DNA of 64,000 nucleotides from an uncultured Clostridia bacterium (GCA_944381085.1 CALWJX010000006.1:28486-92485); one strand, 5' to 3'. Positions 17,928 through 26,424 are shown, counted from the first letter of the stretch. The notes: generated by a model not told the origin, from the sequence alone. Program-made: numbers and translations.

Positions 17928-19898
17928 TCACGGTGCATGATTTTTTAAAGGCTGACCGTTTGTTTTTTTTAGATACTCTAAGATTATGTCGGCGCTTGCT
18001 TCAAGTCCGACAGAGCTGTCTATTGTCAGATCGTAACGGTTCTTGTCTCCCCACGTAAGCCCGGAGATATTTTTATAATAAGCCGCGCGCGCGTTATCGG
18101 AACGCCGGATATTCGCCTTTGCAGCTTCCCGTGTATCGCCGTAAACCTCCATTACTCTGCCGATTCTGTACTCAAGCGGAGCGTAAATAAATATACGCAC
18201 TACATTATCATAGTCTTTCAATATATAATCCGCGGCCCTGCCGACTATTACGCAGCTGCCGTTATCCGCAATCTTTTCGATTATTTTGTGCTGGGCGACA
18301 ATGGCGTGCTGAACTGCTTTTGAACTGAAATACAGATTATGAAGCTTTCTTGGAGAGTTTTTGTTAATGTCTGAAATAAATTCTTTATCCAGCCCGCTTT
18401 CCCGAGCGGCAATTTCTGTCATTTCCTTGTAGTAGAAAGGGATGTTCAGCTTTTCCGCCACAAGCTTGCCTATCTGCTTACCCGACGAGCCGTGTTCTCT
18501 CGCGATGGCAATGATAACTCCGGGACGCGATTTTTGTATGACGGCTTTCGGCTCTCCGTTCTTTTTCTTTGAAAGGTAAGGGTGTTTCCAGAAGCCGCGG
18601 CACATAAAAAAACCCACAAGAGAGGTGATGCTGTCGGTTACAGGATAAGTCAGCCAGAAATAATCAAGACCGAAGCGTGAAAAGAGATACGCCAATGGTA
18701 CGAAAAGCAAAACCGTTCGTATCACGGTCAGCAGGGTGCTTTTCAGACTTTTTCCCACTGCCTGAAAAAGAACGGGGTATGTAAGAGAGGTGACTAAGGG
18801 AATAAAGCTTATTCCGATAATTCTGAAAGCCGTAATGCCGATGCTTATTACCTCCTCATCGGACGAAAAGAATCTCAGCATCGGCTCGGGAATGATTGCA
18901 AAGCAGAGGGTGCCGAGGAACATCAGCGCCATTCCGAACAGAATTGATATATTCAGGGTCTTTCTGCAACGCTCGGTGTTGCGCGCGGCATAATTAAAGC
19001 TTATAATCGGGACTATACATGTCTGCATTGCGCCGAGCGGTATAAAGAAGAAGGTCTGCCATTTATAATAAAGACCGAGCACGGTTACCGCCGCGTCGGA
19101 GAAAGTGGAGAGAATCATATTCAGCCCGAATATATACAGCGTGTATGCCGATTGCATGAGTATATTCGGTATTCCGAGGCGGAATATCTTCGCGACATAA
19201 TGCGGGTATTTGTTCAAGCGCGGTGATTTGTAAAATCCTTTTTTCATCACGACCAGCGCGGCTACCGCTTGCCCCGCGACGGTGGCGACGGCGGCGCCCG
19301 CGATTCCGGCATCGGGAAGCCCGAACATTCCGAATATCAGCAGCGGGTCGAGAATAATGTTCGTTATCGCTCCGAGTATCTGCGCGACCATCGGAGTTTT
19401 CATATCGCCTCTTGCCTGGAGCACCTTTGTCCAGACACTTTCAAGAAACAGACCGAAGCTGAACACGCAAACTATTCTGCCGTAAGAAACTACATCGGCG
19501 ATAACCTCCGGTGAATCGGTCTGCATACGCGCGTATGCGGGCATAATCATGTAGCAGATTCCCGCGAATAAAGCCCACAGCGCTATGGCGAGCGGCGTAC
19601 CTACGCCGGCGTATTCGTCTGCTTTTTTACCCTGTCCGACGCCGAGTTTTGCCGCCATTACGGTGTTTATCCCGACTCCTGTGCCGACCGCGAGCGCTAT
19701 CATGAGAAGCTGAATCGGGTATATGATTGATAACGCGGTAAGACCCGCGTCCGAATATCTGCCGACAAACACGCTGTCAACTATATTGTACAAAGCCTGA
19801 ATCAGTTGGGCAAGCATAACGGGAGGAGCCATTTTTAAAAGTATCCTGCCTATTTTTTCGGTTCCGAAATAATTACTTTGTTCTTTTAATTCTTCCAT
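17928..19898 (-). CDS. MATE-family efflux transporter fused to a cytidylate kinase-like domain
   Basis: A 656-residue two-part protein. Residues 1-440 are a MATE/NorM-type transporter with about 12 membrane helices (opening motif LLKMAPPVMLAQLIQALYNIVDSVFVGRYSD). Residues 450-645 form a soluble domain starting VIIAIAREHGSSGKQIGKLV and containing CVIVGRAADYILKD and RIGRVMEVYGDTREAAKANI, typical of cytidylate kinase-like proteins. The P-loop position reads REHGSSGKQIG and keeps a GxxGK-like turn. The domain would face the cytoplasm. Its start overlaps the end of the marR gene by 13 bases, so the regulator is expected to control it. Transported substrate unknown; whether the kinase domain phosphorylates anything is not evident. 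Confidence 0.9.
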   Translation of the reverse strand: MEELKEQSNYFGTEKIGRILLKMAPPVMLAQLIQALYNIVDSVFVGRYSDAGLTALSIIYPIQLLMIALAVGTGVGINTVMAAKLGVGQGKKADEYAGVGTPLAIALWALFAGICYMIMPAYARMQTDSPEVIADVVSYGRIVCVFSFGLFLESVWTKVLQARGDMKTPMVAQILGAITNIILDPLLIFGMFGLPDAGIAGAAVATVAGQAVAALVVMKKGFYKSPRLNKYPHYVAKIFRLGIPNILMQSAYTLYIFGLNMILSTFSDAAVTVLGLYYKWQTFFFIPLGAMQTCIVPIISFNYAARNTERCRKTLNISILFGMALMFLGTLCFAIIPEPMLRFFSSDEEVISIGITAFRIIGISFIPLVTSLTYPVLFQAVGKSLKSTLLTVIRTVLLFVPLAYLFSRFGLDYFWLTYPVTDSITSLVGFFMCRGFWKHPYLSKKKNGEPKAVIQKSRPGVIIAIAREHGSSGKQIGKLVAEKLNIPFYYKEMTEIAARESGLDKEFISDINKNSPRKLHNLYFSSKAVQHAIVAQHKIIEKIADNGSCVIVGRAADYILKDYDNVVRIFIYAPLEYRIGRVMEVYGDTREAAKANIRRSDNARAAYYKNISGLTWGDKNRYDLTIDSSVGLEASADIILEYLKKTNGQPLKNHAP

Positions 19899-20347
19899 AA
19901 TGTTTTACTGTCCTCTTCAAGCGCGTTTTTTAAAACTCTGTCATATTCGCAGATAAGGGAAATCATTTTTCCGAGTTTGTCTTTGTCCATCGAAAGCACC
20001 GCTTTTTCTTCCACTCTACTGATTGAATCAAGCAAAGGTCGGGCGTAATTTTCACCTTTTTCTGACAATTCAAAGGCTTTTTGACGACCTGTATTGTATT
20101 TTAAACTGTCGCGGAGAAGTCCGTTTTTTAGCATATTAACGATAACATGATTAATTGTCTGTTTGGGCAGCAGATAATTTTCGCATATCTGCTTTTGCGT
20201 ACAGTAGCCGTTATTTCGGATGGTATATAAAACCAGCATTTCATTATAGCTTATGTTGTGTTTTTTTGACCACTCCGAATAAATTCCCCGGAATTTGATA
20301 ATAGCGCGGTTTACATCATTCAGCAAAAGCTGTGTTTCTTGCTCCAT
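19886..20347 (-). CDS. MarR-family transcriptional regulator
   Basis: A 153-residue winged-helix regulator. The DNA-binding part reads YNEMLVLYTIRNNGYCTQKQICENYLLPKQTINHVI with the wing LLRDSLKYNTGRQKAFELSEKG, flanked by the helical dimer region. It is the first gene of a two-gene operon with the MATE-kinase fusion. CGGAGG lies seven bases before the ATG. A perfect 7+7 palindrome lies just upstream, between -10 and ribosome site, so autorepression relieved by a transported drug or metabolite is the likely scheme (inference from family). Confidence 0.92.
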   Translation of the reverse strand: MEQETQLLLNDVNRAIIKFRGIYSEWSKKHNISYNEMLVLYTIRNNGYCTQKQICENYLLPKQTINHVIVNMLKNGLLRDSLKYNTGRQKAFELSEKGENYARPLLDSISRVEEKAVLSMDKDKLGKMISLICEYDRVLKNALEEDSKTLWKN

Positions 20348-20358
20348 ATAATCCTCCG

Positions 20359-20374
20359 AGTCCCAAATGGGACT
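20359..20374 (-). promoter_or_regulatory. Palindromic operator for the MarR regulator
   Basis: AGTCCCA-AA-TGGGACT is a perfect inverted repeat with a two-base centre. It lies five bases downstream of the -10 and next to the ribosome site, a position where repressor binding blocks initiation. Assignment to this MarR protein is by location only. Confidence 0.7.
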
Positions 20375-20379
20375 ATATA

Positions 20380-20408
20380 ATTATACATCTGAAATTATTT
20401 TTTGTCAA
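20380..20408 (-). promoter_or_regulatory. Consensus sigma-A promoter of the marR-MATE operon
   Basis: Minus-strand TTGACA (20403-20408), 17 bases, TATAAT (20380-20385). A strong promoter fits control by a repressor. Confidence 0.88.
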
Positions 20409-20562
20409 TAGGCGTCAAGCGCGGTTCACCCTTGAGAGTAAAACTTTTATAAATAGTTCGGATAAGGTTTATCCGGAAAGGGAAGTGTCGATGTTTACGG
20501 ACGGTATCAATGGCGCTCAAACTTGCCTCGCGGGCAAAAGCGTTTTTCGGACACACAATTTT

Positions 20563-20584
20563 AGCCGGCCCAATTGAGCCGGCT
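20563..20584. repeat. GC-rich inverted repeat at the end of the unknown operon
   Basis: AGCCGGC-N8-GCCGGCT. It lies just after the 20605-21333 gene and may end its transcript, but no T run follows on either strand, so I do not call it an intrinsic terminator. Confidence 0.6.
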
Positions 20585-20604
20585 CTCAGATAAGGTATTT
20601 ACAT

Positions 20605-21333
20605 TTATTCAAATGAAAAGTTTTTTGCGTACACGGAAAATTCGGTATAGATGCCGTCTTTCGGCTGATAAAACAGGCAGTTTAGGTGCAGTGAGTCGTT
20701 TTCCGCGGGCAGGAGTTCGACCTGACACACAGCCTGACCTACAAAATCGATACCCATTATATCGGAGGGTGAACTGAAAACTATACGATTTTTTAAAACA
20801 TCGCCTGTATTGTCCGAATCGACTGTTATGATAAGCGAATCTCCTTCCGTATATGCGTCCTTTGGAGTCGCAAAAAGGCATTTTAGCAACATATCGGTTT
20901 TTTCGGCTCCGAATTTGTTTTTGACCTTTTCAAGCTCTGCTTCATACAAATTCTCTGTTTCACGGCATTTTCTGTAAAGCTTTCCGCAAAATGAGGTTAT
21001 TTTATCGAACACTTCCGGGGAAGCCGCGCCGAGCGCCAAGACCCTTACATCCGCCACGCACTCCAAAATTTCCTTTGGCAGATTTTGCTTTATATATTCG
21101 ATGTTTTCTGTGTTTGATTGCGTAAATTCCGACGCCGTAAGCTCTTTGTCATATGGTTTTTTCAGAAAACGGCATATTCTTTTTGTCTCGTTTTGATATT
21201 CTTTCAGGCATTTTCTGTACAGAGAGCTGTAATATTCTTCCGAAAAACGCGCGGCTGCCGAGGATTTTGTAAGTGTAAAACAAAATTCTGACAGACTTTT
21301 CGTTTTTACATATTCTATATCAAAGTATTTCAT
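20605..21333 (-). CDS. Uncharacterised 242-residue protein
   Basis: No family recognised with confidence. The protein has no signal peptide or membrane segment. It starts MKYFDIEYVKTKSLSEF and has a helical N-terminal two thirds (many Lys/Glu/Cys, for example YRKCLKEYQNETKRICRFLKKPYDKE) and a beta-rich C-terminal third (DSLIITVDSDNTGD; ECG-free VCQVELLPAENDSLHLNCLF). A vague similarity to DUF4085-type proteins (an MKYF start and helical body) is not strong enough to assert. Its ATG is two bases from the stop of the 92-residue membrane gene, so these two are co-translated. It is the last gene of a likely four-gene operon. Confidence 0.75.
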   Translation of the reverse strand: MKYFDIEYVKTKSLSEFCFTLTKSSAAARFSEEYYSSLYRKCLKEYQNETKRICRFLKKPYDKELTASEFTQSNTENIEYIKQNLPKEILECVADVRVLALGAASPEVFDKITSFCGKLYRKCRETENLYEAELEKVKNKFGAEKTDMLLKCLFATPKDAYTEGDSLIITVDSDNTGDVLKNRIVFSSPSDIMGIDFVGQAVCQVELLPAENDSLHLNCLFYQPKDGIYTEFSVYAKNFSFE

Positions 21334-21334
21334 T

Positions 21335-21613
21335 TTACCTGAATATTTTCAGTACGGTTCTGAAAAAGGAGAGCGCAAGCGTGACAACAACAGCCCCTGC
21401 TATCATGTCCGAAAGTCTGACTTTCAGCTTTGCTTTATAGCTTCCGGTACATGTCGGCTCGCTTTCGGGGTCCGTATAATGCCTTGAGTCTATGCTGATA
21501 TCGTATTCATCGTAAGCCTTGTTAAGCTTTCCGGCGCAGGAGACAATATTTTCTTTGATTTTATCGGCACAGCTTACCGCGAAATCTTTTACTTCTTCAA
21601 AATTTACAGACAT
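21335..21613 (-). CDS. Small membrane protein of unknown function
   Basis: 92 residues: a soluble N-terminal part starting MSVNFEEVKDFAVSCADKI, with two cysteines, and one C-terminal membrane helix (DMIAGAVVVTLALSFF) before a basic tail. It is likely tail-anchored with the N-terminus in the cytoplasm. AAAGGACAGG precedes the ATG. It lies between the Cthe_2159-like lipoprotein gene (37 bases upstream) and the 242-residue gene (one base downstream). Coding status is supported by the ribosome site and tight spacing. Confidence 0.72.
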   Translation of the reverse strand: MSVNFEEVKDFAVSCADKIKENIVSCAGKLNKAYDEYDISIDSRHYTDPESEPTCTGSYKAKLKVRLSDMIAGAVVVTLALSFFRTVLKIFR

Positions 21614-21650
21614 AATTAATTACCTGTCCTTTCATTTTGTAATCGGTGTT

Positions 21651-22565
21651 TTACGGGGTCTGATTGACTATACATCCGTTGTCCACATTGACTGTACCGT
21701 CGCAGTTTACCGCCTGAGACGCGGATTTTATCGTTACGGTAGCTCCGGATGTAACCGTTACATTCTGTGTGGCCTGAATAGCGTCGTCTGTACAGGATAC
21801 GGTAACTTTGGCGTTTTCGGTAACCTTGACGAACCCTTTATCCGGTCTGTCTATGGTATCTGCTTTCAGTCCGTCATCCGCGGCTTCTATTACTACCTCG
21901 GCGTCGCCGCAGACCGTAACGCTGTCATTACCCTTAACCGCGTTGTTTACCGCGCTTACCGTAACTTTTCCGTTTTTGATTTCAACGTCGTTTTTACATC
22001 CAATGCCGTTGTTGTAATTTGCGTTGACGATAAGAGAACCTCCGCCTTTAATTGTCAGATCGTCAGATGAGTAAAGACAGGCATTGGGCTTATCTGTGGT
22101 TGGGTCAGGGAAGACGTAGACTGATGCGTCTGTGAGAGTGTTTACGCTGTCGTTCTGCAAATCAATATCAATCTTATCGGCAGACTTTATATATATGACC
22201 GCGGAATCCGAACAAGAGCCCGTAAAATTATCAAGCACAAGTGTGACTGACTCTGTTTTTTCTACTTCAACCTGTATCTGACCGTCATCGAGCGTGCCGC
22301 TTACAGTATAAGTTCCGGGCTTGACTATTTTATATATCTTACCCTCATGAATTATCGCGCTTGTATCCGAGATTTCACAATCCGTGCCCGAAAAAACAAG
22401 CGAAGCGTTGGCTTGCGATGTGTCGGAGTTGCCGGTCTGGCCGTTATCTGAAGAGGACTGGTCATTTGTATCGGTTTCATCGCTGCCGTCATTTGTCTGA
22501 CAGGACGCAAGCATAATTACAAGAACAAGAGAAGTAAGGCATAAAATGATTTTTTTCAGTTTCAT
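21651..22565 (-). CDS. Cthe_2159-type carbohydrate-binding lipoprotein
   Basis: A 304-residue lipoprotein. The signal peptide ends in a lipobox LASC (Cys22), then a Ser/Asp/Asn-rich linker (24-55), then a repetitive beta-strand region with turns such as YSSDDLTIKGGGSLIVNANY, NNGIGCKNDVEIKNGKVTV and AADDGLKADTI. These are hallmarks of the Cthe_2159 family, a calcium-binding parallel beta-helix known to bind acidic polysaccharides and cellulose. The predicted location is the outer face of the membrane. The protein is shorter than many homologues and ends directly after the helix. AAAGGAACGG lies rather far (about 15 bases) before the ATG. Confidence 0.85.
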   Translation of the reverse strand: MKLKKIILCLTSLVLVIMLASCQTNDGSDETDTNDQSSSDNGQTGNSDTSQANASLVFSGTDCEISDTSAIIHEGKIYKIVKPGTYTVSGTLDDGQIQVEVEKTESVTLVLDNFTGSCSDSAVIYIKSADKIDIDLQNDSVNTLTDASVYVFPDPTTDKPNACLYSSDDLTIKGGGSLIVNANYNNGIGCKNDVEIKNGKVTVSAVNNAVKGNDSVTVCGDAEVVIEAADDGLKADTIDRPDKGFVKVTENAKVTVSCTDDAIQATQNVTVTSGATVTIKSASQAVNCDGTVNVDNGCIVNQTP

Positions 22566-22616
22566 ATTCAGAATACCGTTCCTTTCTTGATAAGGAGAGA
22601 AAAATCGGATATTTAA

Positions 22617-23603
22617 TCAGTTTAGCTGTACGGTAACTACCGCGCCGCCCTCATTGGTACCCGACACGGTGTATGGATACTTGGCGCTTCCGTCAAGACC
22701 GGTCTCTGCGGCAGGCACTTTTATTTCGGTTATGTCGCCCGCGGAGGGAGTGTAATAAACAAGATATGTGTGTCCTCCGTCGTCGGTAACGCTCAGCTTG
22801 CTGTCGAAAGAAGAGTTTGTTTTGAGATAATCAATATATTCCTCAAGGCATAAGTTGTTTGTATACATATAGGTGGCATGAGGCACGCCTACATATCTGA
22901 AAGCATATGCGTAATTCGATACCCCAGTGACAGATTCTTTTCCTTCGGGATATCTGATTATAAAACCGTATTCGTGCGCGTGTTCTTTAAGCCAATCGTA
23001 GTATTCCGCGTTCTCAGGGTCGGTGAGCTGTGTAGTAATATTGTTTTCGTACATGGCGAGTGAAAAACTGAGTCCGGTGTGACTGTCCGAATATCCCGCC
23101 TTTATTGAACTGTTGGTGCTTTCCTGGTCTTCGTATGAACGGTAGGCGGAGGTTACGTTAAGCGAGGAATTTCCGGTCTCTTTTGCAAACTCGACAAGCA
23201 TGTTGTGCATTGCCTCAACAGCTTCCGGCTCAAGGTAAAGCTCGGTGGAGCCGAGTTTATATGATCCCGAACCGTTGTGCTCGCTTCTGTAATTGTAAAT
23301 GCTTACACGGTTGTTTTCTGTGGGAAAAACATATTGATGCTGCGAGTTTACAAGTACCAGATTGCCTTTCTGTAAATCTGCCGCGGACAGCGTCATCGAG
23401 GTGTAATTGATATTATCCGTCACCTCGCCGGAGGGCGCTTCAGTGCCGTCCTCGTTATTGTTGTCCGAATTCTGGATACTTGCTATAATCAACCACAGAA
23501 TGCAAACAAACAACACAAGCACGAGCACTGCCATAACCATCAAAGTGACTTTCTGTTTAAACATGTTGTCATTATTACGGCTTTGCGTAGGTTTTGTACC
23601 CAT
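22617..23603 (-). CDS. Membrane-anchored VanY-like (peptidase M15B) protein with lost active site
   Basis: 328 residues: a short cytoplasmic tail, one membrane helix (about 19-42), an acidic linker, then an M15B D,D-carboxypeptidase-like domain. The fold is recognisable from SLNVTSAYRSYEDQ, AGYSDSHTGLSFS, YDWLKEHAHEYGFIIRYPEG and AFRYVGVPHA. The metal and catalytic residues of active VanY enzymes (SxHxxGxxxD and ExxH before RYVG) are replaced: Ser174, Ser181, Tyr231 and Ala234. It is therefore probably a binding or scaffold pseudoenzyme, not a peptidase. AAGGAGG fixes the start at 23603. First gene of a likely four-gene envelope operon, 83 bases after pnp. Confidence 0.85.
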   Translation of the reverse strand: MGTKPTQSRNNDNMFKQKVTLMVMAVLVLVLFVCILWLIIASIQNSDNNNEDGTEAPSGEVTDNINYTSMTLSAADLQKGNLVLVNSQHQYVFPTENNRVSIYNYRSEHNGSGSYKLGSTELYLEPEAVEAMHNMLVEFAKETGNSSLNVTSAYRSYEDQESTNSSIKAGYSDSHTGLSFSLAMYENNITTQLTDPENAEYYDWLKEHAHEYGFIIRYPEGKESVTGVSNYAYAFRYVGVPHATYMYTNNLCLEEYIDYLKTNSSFDSKLSVTDDGGHTYLVYYTPSAGDITEIKVPAAETGLDGSAKYPYTVSGTNEGGAVVTVQLN

Positions 23604-23686
23604 AGTAATCCTCCTTGCCGTCACGGCGGCTTTTTTTACAGCAATCTTTGATTAAGGTTACATTTTCCGAACCGAAAGCATTGCTG

Positions 23687-25807
23687 TCAGTCCTTGGCGT
23701 CTTTTATTGAGAAATCCATGCGGCCTTTCTTGTCAAGACCGATGTATTTGACTTTGACAACGTCTCCGAGCTTCAATACGTCTTCGACCTTGTCGATTCT
23801 TCTGTCGGCTATCTTTGAGATGTGTACCATACCTTCTTTGCCGGGAGCGTATTCCACAAAGCAGCCGAATTCCTTTATTCCGGTTACGGTACCGGTATAA
23901 ACCATGCCGACCTCAGGCTCGAATACGATCGCGGAGATAGCGGCACGGGCAGCCTCCGCCTGGTCCGAATTTATTGCGGCGATTCTTATTGTGCCGTCGT
24001 CTTCTATATCTATCTTGGCTCCCGTATCCGCGACTATCTTCTGAATTACCGAGCCGCCTTTACCTATTACCTCACGGATTTTGTCGGGGTCTATCTGCAT
24101 GGTGGTCATTTTGGGAGCGTATTTGGAGACCTCGGGTCTGGGCGCCTCAATAGCTTTTAAAATGACGTTGTCTATGATATAATCACGGCCCGCGTGCGTC
24201 TGCTCGAAAGCCTGTTTGATTATTTCGGGAGTGAGACCGTCGATTTTAAGGTCCATCTGTATGGAAGTTATGCCTTTGTGAGTCCCCGCGACCTTGAAAT
24301 CCATGTCTCCGTAAAAATCCTCAAGTCCCTGAATATCGATCATGGTGTCCCAGCTTCCGTCCTCGGCGGTGATAAGTCCGCAGGAAATTCCGGCGACAGG
24401 GGCTTTGATCGGCACGCCCGCGTCCATCAGCGCAAGCGTTGAACCGCATACCGAGCCCTGAGAAGTGGAACCGTTTGAGGAAACGACGTCCGACACAAGC
24501 CTTATGGCATACGGAAATTCTTCCTCGGAGGGAAGCACGGGTACCAACGAGCGTTCAGCCAAAGCTCCGTGACCGATTTCGCGGCGTCCGGGACTGCGCA
24601 CGGCTTTTGCCTCGCCGGTGGAGAATCCGGGCATATTGTAGTGATGCATATATCTTTTTGAGGTTTCGTTGTCAATTCCGTCAAGCGCCTGAGCTTCGGA
24701 CAGTGTGCCGAGAGTGGCGACTGTGAGCACCTGGGTCTGTCCTCTGGTAAAGAGTCCCGAACCGTGTGTGCGGGGAAGTACTCCGACCTCCGCCGCAAGG
24801 GGACGGATCTGGTTCATGCTTCTGCCGTCTACCCGCTTTTTGTCGACCAGCAGCCAGCGGCGTACTATTTTTTTCTGAATTTTATATACAAGCTCTTCCA
24901 TTTGTGTGGGAAGATCGGGATATTCCTCGGAGAATTTTTCGAGTATCGCGTCCTTAATAGGCAACATTCTCTCGTCTCTTATATTTTTGTCGTCGGTGTC
25001 AAGCGCGTTCATTACGTCTTTTTCGCAGAAGTCGAAAATTTTGTCGAACATTTCATGATCGAGCTCGCATGAGGGGTAATCGAATTTGGGCTTTCCTATT
25101 TCGTCTACTATTGCGCTTATGAATACCAAAAGGTCTTTTATCTCTCTGTGCGCCAGCATAATGGCGTCAAACATGGTATCGTCGTCCACTTCGTTTGCGC
25201 CCGCCTCTATCATGACTACTTTTTCGGCGGATGCCGCTACCGTAAGCTGAAGGTCGCTTACTTTTGACTGCGCTTCGGTGGGATTTATGACAAATTTACC
25301 GTTTACAAGTCCTACAAGAACTCCGCCGATAGGACCGTTCCACGGGATGTCGGAGATCGAAAGGGCGACCGAAGCGCCTATCATTGCGGTGATTTCGGGG
25401 GAACAGTCGGGGTCTACCGAAACGACGGTGAGCGTGATGGCGACGTCATTGCGCAGGTCCTTGGGGAAGAGCGGACGGATAGGTCTGTCGATCACACGGC
25501 TTGTGAGAATCGCTTTTTCGGAGGGCTTGCCCTCGCGCTTGAGATAGCCGCCGGGAATTTTGCCGACCGCGTACATTCTTTCGTCGAAGTCTACCGAAAG
25601 GGGTAGAAAGTCAATGCCGTCCCTTGGTTTTTCGGACGCCGTGGCGCAGCAAAGTATGGCAGTGTCTCCGTAGCGGATAAGGCATGAACCGTTTGCAAGC
25701 CCTGCCATTTTACCGGTCTCTATTACAAGCGGGCGGCCTGCCAGGGTGTACCTGAATACTTTGTAATTTTTAAATTCCATTTTTGAGCTGATAATTTCTG
25801 TTGACAT
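23687..25807 (-). CDS. pnp: Polyribonucleotide nucleotidyltransferase (PNPase)
   Basis: A phosphorolytic 3'-5' exoribonuclease and core RNA-decay enzyme, active as a trimer. The 706-residue protein has two RNase PH domains (first: LVIETGKMAGLANGSCLIRYGDTAILC; second: THGSGLFTRGQTQVLTVATLG), an intervening helical domain, then a KH domain (IREVIGKGGSVIQKIVADTGAKIDIEDDG) and an S1 domain (GMVYTGTVTGIKEFGCFVEYAPGKEGMVHISKI). The start MSTEIISSKMEF follows GGAGG. An earlier in-frame ATG adds 17 residues without a ribosome site. It lies downstream of rpsO in the classical order. Confidence 0.98.
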   Translation of the reverse strand: MSTEIISSKMEFKNYKVFRYTLAGRPLVIETGKMAGLANGSCLIRYGDTAILCCATASEKPRDGIDFLPLSVDFDERMYAVGKIPGGYLKREGKPSEKAILTSRVIDRPIRPLFPKDLRNDVAITLTVVSVDPDCSPEITAMIGASVALSISDIPWNGPIGGVLVGLVNGKFVINPTEAQSKVSDLQLTVAASAEKVVMIEAGANEVDDDTMFDAIMLAHREIKDLLVFISAIVDEIGKPKFDYPSCELDHEMFDKIFDFCEKDVMNALDTDDKNIRDERMLPIKDAILEKFSEEYPDLPTQMEELVYKIQKKIVRRWLLVDKKRVDGRSMNQIRPLAAEVGVLPRTHGSGLFTRGQTQVLTVATLGTLSEAQALDGIDNETSKRYMHHYNMPGFSTGEAKAVRSPGRREIGHGALAERSLVPVLPSEEEFPYAIRLVSDVVSSNGSTSQGSVCGSTLALMDAGVPIKAPVAGISCGLITAEDGSWDTMIDIQGLEDFYGDMDFKVAGTHKGITSIQMDLKIDGLTPEIIKQAFEQTHAGRDYIIDNVILKAIEAPRPEVSKYAPKMTTMQIDPDKIREVIGKGGSVIQKIVADTGAKIDIEDDGTIRIAAINSDQAEAARAAISAIVFEPEVGMVYTGTVTGIKEFGCFVEYAPGKEGMVHISKIADRRIDKVEDVLKLGDVVKVKYIGLDKKGRMDFSIKDAKD

Positions 25808-25970
25808 ATTTGTCCTCCGTGTTATTTTTATATTTCCTTTCACACGGAGCTTTAGCACTTAAATACATACTTGACGACAAAGCTGTCGTCATTTATATAT
25901 TTAAGTTCTAAATTCCCCGCATGATGTCGGGCTTTGATGAAAACGGTCGTATGATACCGTTAAAAAGACA

Positions 25971-26005
25971 GGGAGCGGAGCGACAGGTTGTACCACTCCA
26001 CTCCC
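25971..26005 (-). promoter_or_regulatory. Intercistronic rpsO-pnp hairpin
   Basis: Minus strand: GGGAGTGGAG pairs with CTCCGCTCCC around a 15-base loop, followed by TGTCTTTTTA. It may be an attenuating terminator after rpsO or an RNase III processing site; in other bacteria this position carries the pnp autoregulatory RNase III hairpin. A second stem, GACGAC-N6-GTCGTC, lies near 25873-25890. Confidence 0.65.
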
Positions 26006-26014
26006 ATGCAATCA

Positions 26015-26278
26015 TTACTTTCTGATGTTCAGCTTTTCGATGATAGCTCTGTATCTCTCGATGTCGACCTTCTGCAGGTAGTTGAGCAGATTTCTTCTGT
26101 GTCCTACCATTTTGAAAAGACCGCGGCGGCTGTGATTGTCCTTGTGATTGTCTTTGAGATGTTCGGTCAGATTGTTTATTCTGTATGTGAGAATCGCAAT
26201 CTGAACTTCAGGCGAACCCGTGTCTCCCTCGTGAATGGCATATTTCTGAATAATAGCCTGCTTTTCTTGTGTGGTCAT
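26015..26278 (-). CDS. rpsO: 30S ribosomal protein S15
   Basis: A small-subunit primary binder of 16S rRNA. 87 residues of normal length with [44 protein letters not shown] and [13 protein letters not shown]. The start MTTQEKQ follows AAAGGTG. An earlier ATG would add 16 residues not found in S15. A promoter at 26396 and a 110-base leader precede it. pnp is next on the same strand. Confidence 0.97.
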   Translation of the reverse strand: MTTQEKQAIIQKYAIHEGDTGSPEVQIAILTYRINNLTEHLKDNHKDNHSRRGLFKMVGHRRNLLNYLQKVDIERYRAIIEKLNIRK

Positions 26279-26390
26279 TTTTGTTTCACCTTTCAAAAAA
26301 TATGATTTTTCGCAAATACGCTCCACACAGCAGCCGGCGGGTGAAATCCATATTGGCTGTATCCGAAAGCCGTGTCGGCGTTATGCTTTC
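26279..26390 (-). ncRNA. rpsO 5' leader, candidate S15 autoregulatory RNA
   Basis: The leader between the promoter and the start codon contains GC-rich complementary blocks (GCCGACACGGC; GGCT...AGCC; CGCCGGC). S15 represses its own mRNA through diverse leader structures in several bacteria. No named motif was matched, so this is a position-based proposal. Confidence 0.35.
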
Positions 26391-26395
26391 ATAAA

Positions 26396-26424
26396 ATTAT
26401 AGCATATTATATCGGATTTGTAAA
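26396..26424 (-). promoter_or_regulatory. Sigma-A promoter of rpsO-pnp
   Basis: Minus-strand TTTACA (26419-26424), 17 bases, TATAAT (26396-26401) with an extended -10 (TGCTATAAT). Confidence 0.82.

Noticed and set aside
20563..20584. Intrinsic terminator after the 242-residue gene
   Set aside because: The GC stem is strong, but no T run follows it on either strand, so it is listed only as an inverted repeat.
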